Assembly (NCBI GenBank): GCA_015065645.1
Contig: SVPW01000011.1
Coordinates: 1 to 57,929 of the forward strand
Length of the DNA stretch: 57,929 nucleotides
Source: Oscillospiraceae bacterium
Lineage (GTDB): Bacteria > Bacillota > Clostridia > Oscillospirales > Acutalibacteraceae
Direction of reading: 5' to 3'
In this document: positions 54,462-57,929 of the stretch, piece after piece
Position numbering within the stretch: the first letter of the stretch is position 1
Layout: every line of letters begins with the position of its first letter
Notes under the pieces: generated by a model
Told to the model about the DNA's origin: nothing
Database searches by the model: none
The model's input: only the letters and a program-made list of their open reading frames with translations
Program-made: the position numbers and the translations under genes

Positions 54462-54962
54462 TTATTTTTTGTTTTTAAAGAATAAAAACAGCGATATTAA
54501 TAAAAAGAGTGAAGCCATTGCGATACTTGCTATCCTTGCCGGATATGCAGAATCGTGAATATATTTATTATATTCCTCTAAAGAAAAAATATCTTTTGTA
54601 TCTGTTTTTAATGAAATTAAGTTTATAAATTCCACCTTGTTCATTTGGTTTGCTTTTATGTTTTCAACTCTAAAGGATATTGTTTGTCCGCTTTTTAAAT
54701 TGCTTATATCATCCAACTTGATTTTTTTGCATATATTAGTAGATATTAGTAAAGAAGTGTCATATTCCTCGGTATGGATTTCGGCAGAGATGTTTTTTTC
54801 GGTATCAGTAATCTCTATACGACTTACAGTAGCGGTATATAATGTTGTTGTCTCTTTAGTTTGTTTATCAATATTGTTCATTGATATTATAATTCCTATT
54901 GTCGCAACAAATAGAAATAAGAAAACAAATATTAAAAATATGTTGATTTTTGATTTGTTCAT
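54462..54962 (-). CDS. membrane protein with exported middle domain
   Basis: 166 residues: helix at about 8-28, a Thr/Ile-rich exported region of about 110 residues (LYTATVSRIEITDTEKNISA), and a second helix at about 142-162 followed by KNKK. The topology is in-out-in. No family recognised. ATG at 54962 with TAGGAG. First gene of the three-gene membrane unit. Confidence 0.65.
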   Translation of the reverse strand: MNKSKINIFLIFVFLFLFVATIGIIISMNNIDKQTKETTTLYTATVSRIEITDTEKNISAEIHTEEYDTSLLISTNICKKIKLDDISNLKSGQTISFRVENIKANQMNKVEFINLISLKTDTKDIFSLEEYNKYIHDSAYPARIASIAMASLFLLISLFLFFKNKK

Positions 54963-55067
54963 AATATGTTACTCCTAATTTATATGTTGTAACACTACTT
55001 AGTTGTTAATAGAAAACAAATGGGACAGGGATTTAGCTTAATAAAACATAATCGTATCAGTGCTGTT

Positions 55068-55421
55068 TTATACAAATAATTTAATTGTACATAACAAAGA
55101 GAAAGAAATTGCGGTAATTCCAAGTATCAGACCAGAAACAGCGGTATTGTTTGATTTGTTTCTTTTTAATGAAAGCAATGAGAAAGTTGTTGAAAGACTG
55201 CTAAAAAGCATAACATAGATCATAGGACCCGATAAGATAATAGATCCCTCTAAAACAACGATACAATATCCCACAGTAAAAATACAGGCAAAAATACCTA
55301 ATATTAGACTAACTACTCCAAATCCTTTGCCATTCTTTTTTAAAACATACCCGCAATGCGGACAAAACATTGCTTGATCCGAAACGGCTTTTCCACATTC
55401 TACACAGTTTTTTAATGCCAC
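55068..55421 (-). CDS. zinc-ribbon membrane protein
   Basis: 117 residues from the GTG at 55421, which has GGAG eight bases upstream; a GTG three codons earlier would sit directly on that site. N-terminal zinc ribbon CVECGKAVSDQAMFCPHCGY, then three hydrophobic segments resembling DUF4190-type proteins (VVSLILGIFACIFTVGYCIV, AVSGLILGITAISFS). Function unknown. Confidence 0.7.
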   Translation of the reverse strand: MALKNCVECGKAVSDQAMFCPHCGYVLKKNGKGFGVVSLILGIFACIFTVGYCIVVLEGSIILSGPMIYVMLFSSLSTTFSLLSLKRNKSNNTAVSGLILGITAISFSLLCTIKLFV

Positions 55422-55436
55422 TTTACTCACTCCAAA

Positions 55437-55511
55437 CTTCTATAGGAAGACAGGACGGCTCTCTGTCTTTCCATTTACCCTGTCTTTCAGTTTCCAAAAC
55501 ATTCCCCTGCG
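55437..55511. repeat. diverged repeat of the GGGGACGG type, with hairpin
   Basis: AAGACAG/CTGTCTT hairpin (55448-55470) around GGACGGC, followed by a second CTGTCTTTC and ATTCCCCTGCG. It resembles the arms of copies A and B but is degraded. Confidence 0.35.
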
Positions 55512-55832
55512 TTACCTTGAATACCACTCGTCAGATTTGAATTCCACAGGGATTTTTTCAAAATCTTCTAAAGGCGACTCAAAGCCTAAATGCTCCAAAC
55601 GATCAAACCATTCATCACGGCGACTCTCAGGCAGTCTCTTTCCACACCATGGGCAATACTGTATCAAAATATAAGAAGTTGCTTTTCTGTTTTCTCCATC
55701 ATGTATCGGAATTCCGTATTCATTAAATTTTGATGAATAAAATACAAATTTATCACTTTCCAAATCAACATTATTGCTTTGGTCTATGTAAGCTATATTA
55801 TTAAACATATCTTCGCAACAAAAATTCACCAT
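55512..55832 (-). CDS. DUF6980-like small cysteine-rich protein
   Basis: 106 residues. Contains FCCEDMFNNI at the start, FNEYGIPIHDG, and YCPWCGKRLPESRRDEWFDR with LEHLGF; this set matches my memory of DUF6980, a family of small soluble proteins with two cysteine pairs (CC and CPWC) that probably bind zinc. Function unproven; such genes are often found in toxin-immunity neighbourhoods. ATG at 55832 with AAGGAAG. Confidence 0.75.
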   Translation of the reverse strand: MVNFCCEDMFNNIAYIDQSNNVDLESDKFVFYSSKFNEYGIPIHDGENRKATSYILIQYCPWCGKRLPESRRDEWFDRLEHLGFESPLEDFEKIPVEFKSDEWYSR

Positions 55833-55924
55833 AATATTCTTCCTTTCACAGCATCTTTATACATTTTACCTGTGTTTTAGATATACTGCTTGTTCTGCCA
55901 AAGGTATCATAAGCCAAGTTATAT

Positions 55925-55940
55925 ACCGTCCCCTGTGTTC
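55925..55940. repeat. half-site of the GGGGACGG repeat
   Basis: ACCGTCCCCTGTGTTC, a near copy of the right arm of copy B at 57157-57171, alone in the gap between the RCC1-like and DUF6980-like genes. Confidence 0.4.
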
Positions 55941-55955
55941 TTTGTTACCTTGTTT

Positions 55956-57041
55956 TTAAGATTTATTCCAAGTATATGGAGCTCTATTGATACCTACACA
56001 AAAATCTTGTGTGGAATTTCCATAGAAAGAATGATTATTTCCATAATAATAAATTTGCGAATTTCCATTTGTATCAATATAGCCTATACCTGAATCTATT
56101 GCAAAAACCTTTTTGGCATTTTGAGTTAAATTTTTTGCGGCGTAATATTCAAATTGTGGAGTAGTGGTATTTTTAGAATTATTTGAAATGCATCTGCCCC
56201 AAATTAACACATTTCCCTGTTGATCCAAAGCGGCGATTGTCCTCCAAGAGCAAGAAAAGTCTGTAATATTTTCCTTTAGTATAAAAAGTGAACGAGAGTG
56301 TGAATCGTTTCCGGTAATTAAATTAGAATAGTCTCCGTAATACCATAATTTATTATCGCAAATCATAACAACCGAATCATCGACTAATTCAATTTTTTTG
56401 ACAGACTTTCCCAAAAATTGACTGTTTAAATGTTTTAGTAATTCGGCATCCACTTCTCCGTAACAGTGAAATTCACCACTATCATCTGCCCAAATAATCT
56501 TGCCGTCATTTGCGGTTACGCAGGTTACATTCTTTCCTAAAAGCTTTGGATGATTTATATCATAAATTTCGTTATTGAATTCCCCAACCAAATATAAAAT
56601 ATTATTTTCATCCAAATAAACCATATAATATAAATCAAAATCTGCAAAAATAACATTATCTAAAATTTTGTAATGAATCTTTTCTTTTTTGTAGTTAAAT
56701 AAAGGTTGCTCATATTGATTCCAAATGTAAAGAGAATTGTTGTTGTCAATATAAAAACCTCCAGATACCATTTCTCCAAATTTTTTCACATTGTTAGCAA
56801 CTATTCCTTTTTCCGGATTTTGATATAAAACATAGTGTGAAGCATTGGGATCTGCTCCCGGACTATACAGTGTACCTGTTTTGCTCAGATAATAGGCAGA
56901 TGAAGATGTAACGCACATATCAACAAGCTTGACATTATATAAATTAATATGAGCGGTATTGAAATTTTCGTTACAGGAAATCGAAAACATCATTAAAAAG
57001 ATAATGAATGATAAAAAGCAATATTTTTTGATTATTCCCAT
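55956..57041 (-). CDS. RCC1-like beta-propeller lipoprotein
   Basis: 361 residues from the ATG at 57041 (GGAGGATATTTTGGA upstream); an ATG-less extension to 57086 would read through the ribosome site. Lipobox FSISC gives acylated Cys near residue 22. The rest repeats a pattern of about 45 residues with YLSKTGTLYSPG, YIDNNNSLYIWNQ, YLDENNILYLVGE, WADDSGEFHCYGE, ICDNKLWYYGDYS and ALDQQGNVLIWGR, typical of RCC1 blades, ending in a short tail. Such surface propellers bind proteins or ligands. It may be an exported decoy or adhesin; function unknown. Confidence 0.75.
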   Translation of the reverse strand: MGIIKKYCFLSFIIFLMMFSISCNENFNTAHINLYNVKLVDMCVTSSSAYYLSKTGTLYSPGADPNASHYVLYQNPEKGIVANNVKKFGEMVSGGFYIDNNNSLYIWNQYEQPLFNYKKEKIHYKILDNVIFADFDLYYMVYLDENNILYLVGEFNNEIYDINHPKLLGKNVTCVTANDGKIIWADDSGEFHCYGEVDAELLKHLNSQFLGKSVKKIELVDDSVVMICDNKLWYYGDYSNLITGNDSHSRSLFILKENITDFSCSWRTIAALDQQGNVLIWGRCISNNSKNTTTPQFEYYAAKNLTQNAKKVFAIDSGIGYIDTNGNSQIYYYGNNHSFYGNSTQDFCVGINRAPYTWNKS

Positions 57042-57079
57042 TCCAAAATATCCTCCATAAAATTGAATATTGGTATGAA

Positions 57080-57190
57080 GACACAAGGGGACGGTTCCAT
57101 GCCTTTACAAGCGGTCGGGACGGGGGAAAGGGGACGTGGATTTAACCTAAGACATAGAACCGTCCCCTGTCTTTACCCTTGTGTTCCTAC
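57080..57190. repeat. GGGGACGG-type palindromic repeat, copy B
   Basis: Perfect 11-bp inverted repeat GGGGACGGTTC (57087-57097) with GAACCGTCCCC (57157-57167), and outer ACACAAGGGG/CCCTTGTGT similarity. The 18-base inner string at 57118-57135 is identical to that in copy A at 53591-53608. Confidence 0.7.
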
Positions 57191-57199
57191 TGTTCTGTG

Positions 57200-57805
57200 C
57201 TATCTCCACGGATATACATTTGTTCCGTTTACAGTGATTTTATAATCTTTATTAGGATTAAAAATATTAGCATAATATGTTATGAATGTATCGTTAAGAT
57301 ATGAGTTATTTTTTTCTAAAGACAAAAAATCGGAACTGTGATCATCTGATATTTCACAACTTCCTCCTTCTGTGTTTAAAATAGTAATGAAATATTCATT
57401 TGTATCTTTATATTGATATATGTCTATAGCAATATTATCAATGATTTGCTGATAAATCAATTTAGTATACGATTCCAATCCTATTTCCCAACCTCTTTTA
57501 TTTTTAGGTATTATTAAATATTCTTCAATATCATTTTTATTGCCAACTACTAAATCACAATTTTTCCCTTTTACAACAAGACTAATTGTTGAATTGCTAG
57601 TATATTCATAAGCAGATTCAACAGAGTGAAAGGTAATAAAAACATTTTCAAACGGAATAAAGAATAATGCTGTTGATAAAAATAAAGCAACAAAACACGA
57701 AACTATATACGCTATACGTTTGTAATTTATATTGCTTTTTCTTATCAAGAATATCAATATAGATAACAAAAATAAGCATATTACTAATCTAATAATTAAG
57801 AACAT
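57200..57805 (-). CDS. membrane protein with exported C-terminal domain
   Basis: 201 residues. Two N-terminal hydrophobic segments (about 3-21 and 30-50), then an exported domain of about 145 residues with ILNTEGGSCEISDDHSSDF and the closing YKITVNGTNVYPWR. No family recognised. ATG at 57805 with TGGAGATG. The CDS at the window edge ends only 21 bp upstream in the same direction, so it is probably co-transcribed with it and could encode an immunity protein for that product. Confidence 0.65.
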   Translation of the reverse strand: MFLIIRLVICLFLLSILIFLIRKSNINYKRIAYIVSCFVALFLSTALFFIPFENVFITFHSVESAYEYTSNSTISLVVKGKNCDLVVGNKNDIEEYLIIPKNKRGWEIGLESYTKLIYQQIIDNIAIDIYQYKDTNEYFITILNTEGGSCEISDDHSSDFLSLEKNNSYLNDTFITYYANIFNPNKDYKITVNGTNVYPWR

Positions 57806-57826
57806 TATATCATCTCCATTTTTGTT

Positions 57827-57929
57827 TTAATATACCATTGATGGTGAGGAAACATATTGTCCCGTTGAAAACAATATGTATCCAGCTGCAATAAACCATC
57901 CACTGAAACTTGCGTTTGTATATGTTTCC
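57827..57929 (-). CDS. C-terminal end of a CDS cut by the window edge
   Basis: On the minus strand an open frame from 57928 gives the last 33 residues of a protein (ending STGQYVSSPSMVY) and a TAA at 57829-57827. It is too short to identify; it contains a hydrophobic stretch FSGWFIAAGYILF. Its position ahead of a run of small unrelated genes would fit the C-terminus of a polymorphic toxin, but this cannot be shown from the window. Confidence 0.5.
   Translation of the reverse strand, partial: ETYTNASFSGWFIAAGYILFSTGQYVSSPSMVY

Overview
The window looks like chromosome of a low-GC, spore-forming Firmicute of class Clostridia, probably a gut or rumen Oscillospirales/Ruminococcaceae-type lineage. 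Evidence: codons are AT-rich and nearly all genes have strong GGAGG ribosome sites with frequent TTG/GTG starts; there is an ispH-S1 fusion (a clostridial trait), a type III glutamine synthetase, a spoVAD gene, rubrerythrin, and a secreted protein carrying a dockerin. No rRNA, tRNA, CRISPR array, phage or intact transposase gene was seen.

Layout. 1-3030: end of a membrane-protein gene, then (minus strand) an ECF sigma factor translationally coupled to a membrane-anchored beta-propeller protein that is probably its anti-sigma/sensor. 3121-3335: a chain of six hairpins inside 15-bp terminal inverted repeats, lying in the 3' UTR of glnN. 3342-5432: glnN. 5608-16228: one long minus-strand run that reads as ychF, YugP-like Zn peptidase, alanine racemase, D-aspartate-ligase-like ATP-grasp enzyme, AsnB-type amidotransferase, MurJ/SpoVB-type flippase, azlCD, an LCP-like fragment and a transglutaminase lipoprotein. 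The racemase/ligase/amidotransferase/flippase core suggests peptidoglycan stem or cross-bridge modification. 16514-20589: two radical SAM enzymes facing a PAP2 phosphatase and a GT4 glycosyltransferase. 20749-24649: degV, then a three-gene operon of two membrane proteins (one DUF5058) and an M20 peptidase. 24803-30937: rodA/ftsW, rubrerythrin, a fused MacB-like ABC transporter, a membrane metallophosphoesterase. 31059-35261: a 1400-residue secreted protein with three repeats, a dockerin and an endonuclease/exonuclease/phosphatase domain. 35417-40658: BaiN/HI0933 flavoprotein, cmk, ispH-S1, gapA. 40706-49132: FliB-like protein, spoVAD, mgtE, RluA-type synthase, PerM/AI-2E, guaB, SulP. 49160-49449: a structured multi-hairpin element bounded by two copies of the same palindrome. 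49664-53152: an XRE-HTH/phosphoglucosamine mutase fusion in an operon with glmS. 53211-57929: an accessory tail with a MITE-like element, several diverged GGGGACGG-type palindromic repeats, and small minus-strand genes for membrane, zinc-ribbon, DUF6980-like and RCC1-like lipoprotein products, ending in a CDS cut by the window edge.

The strongest candidates for something undescribed are the HTH-GlmM fusion with its switch-like leader, the two structured elements (3121-3335 and 49160-49449), the accessory tail that resembles a repeat-punctuated immunity-gene array, and the M20/DUF5058 operon. Most other genes are housekeeping genes with clear families. Promoters were picked by eye against the sigma-A consensus; none is experimentally supported here.
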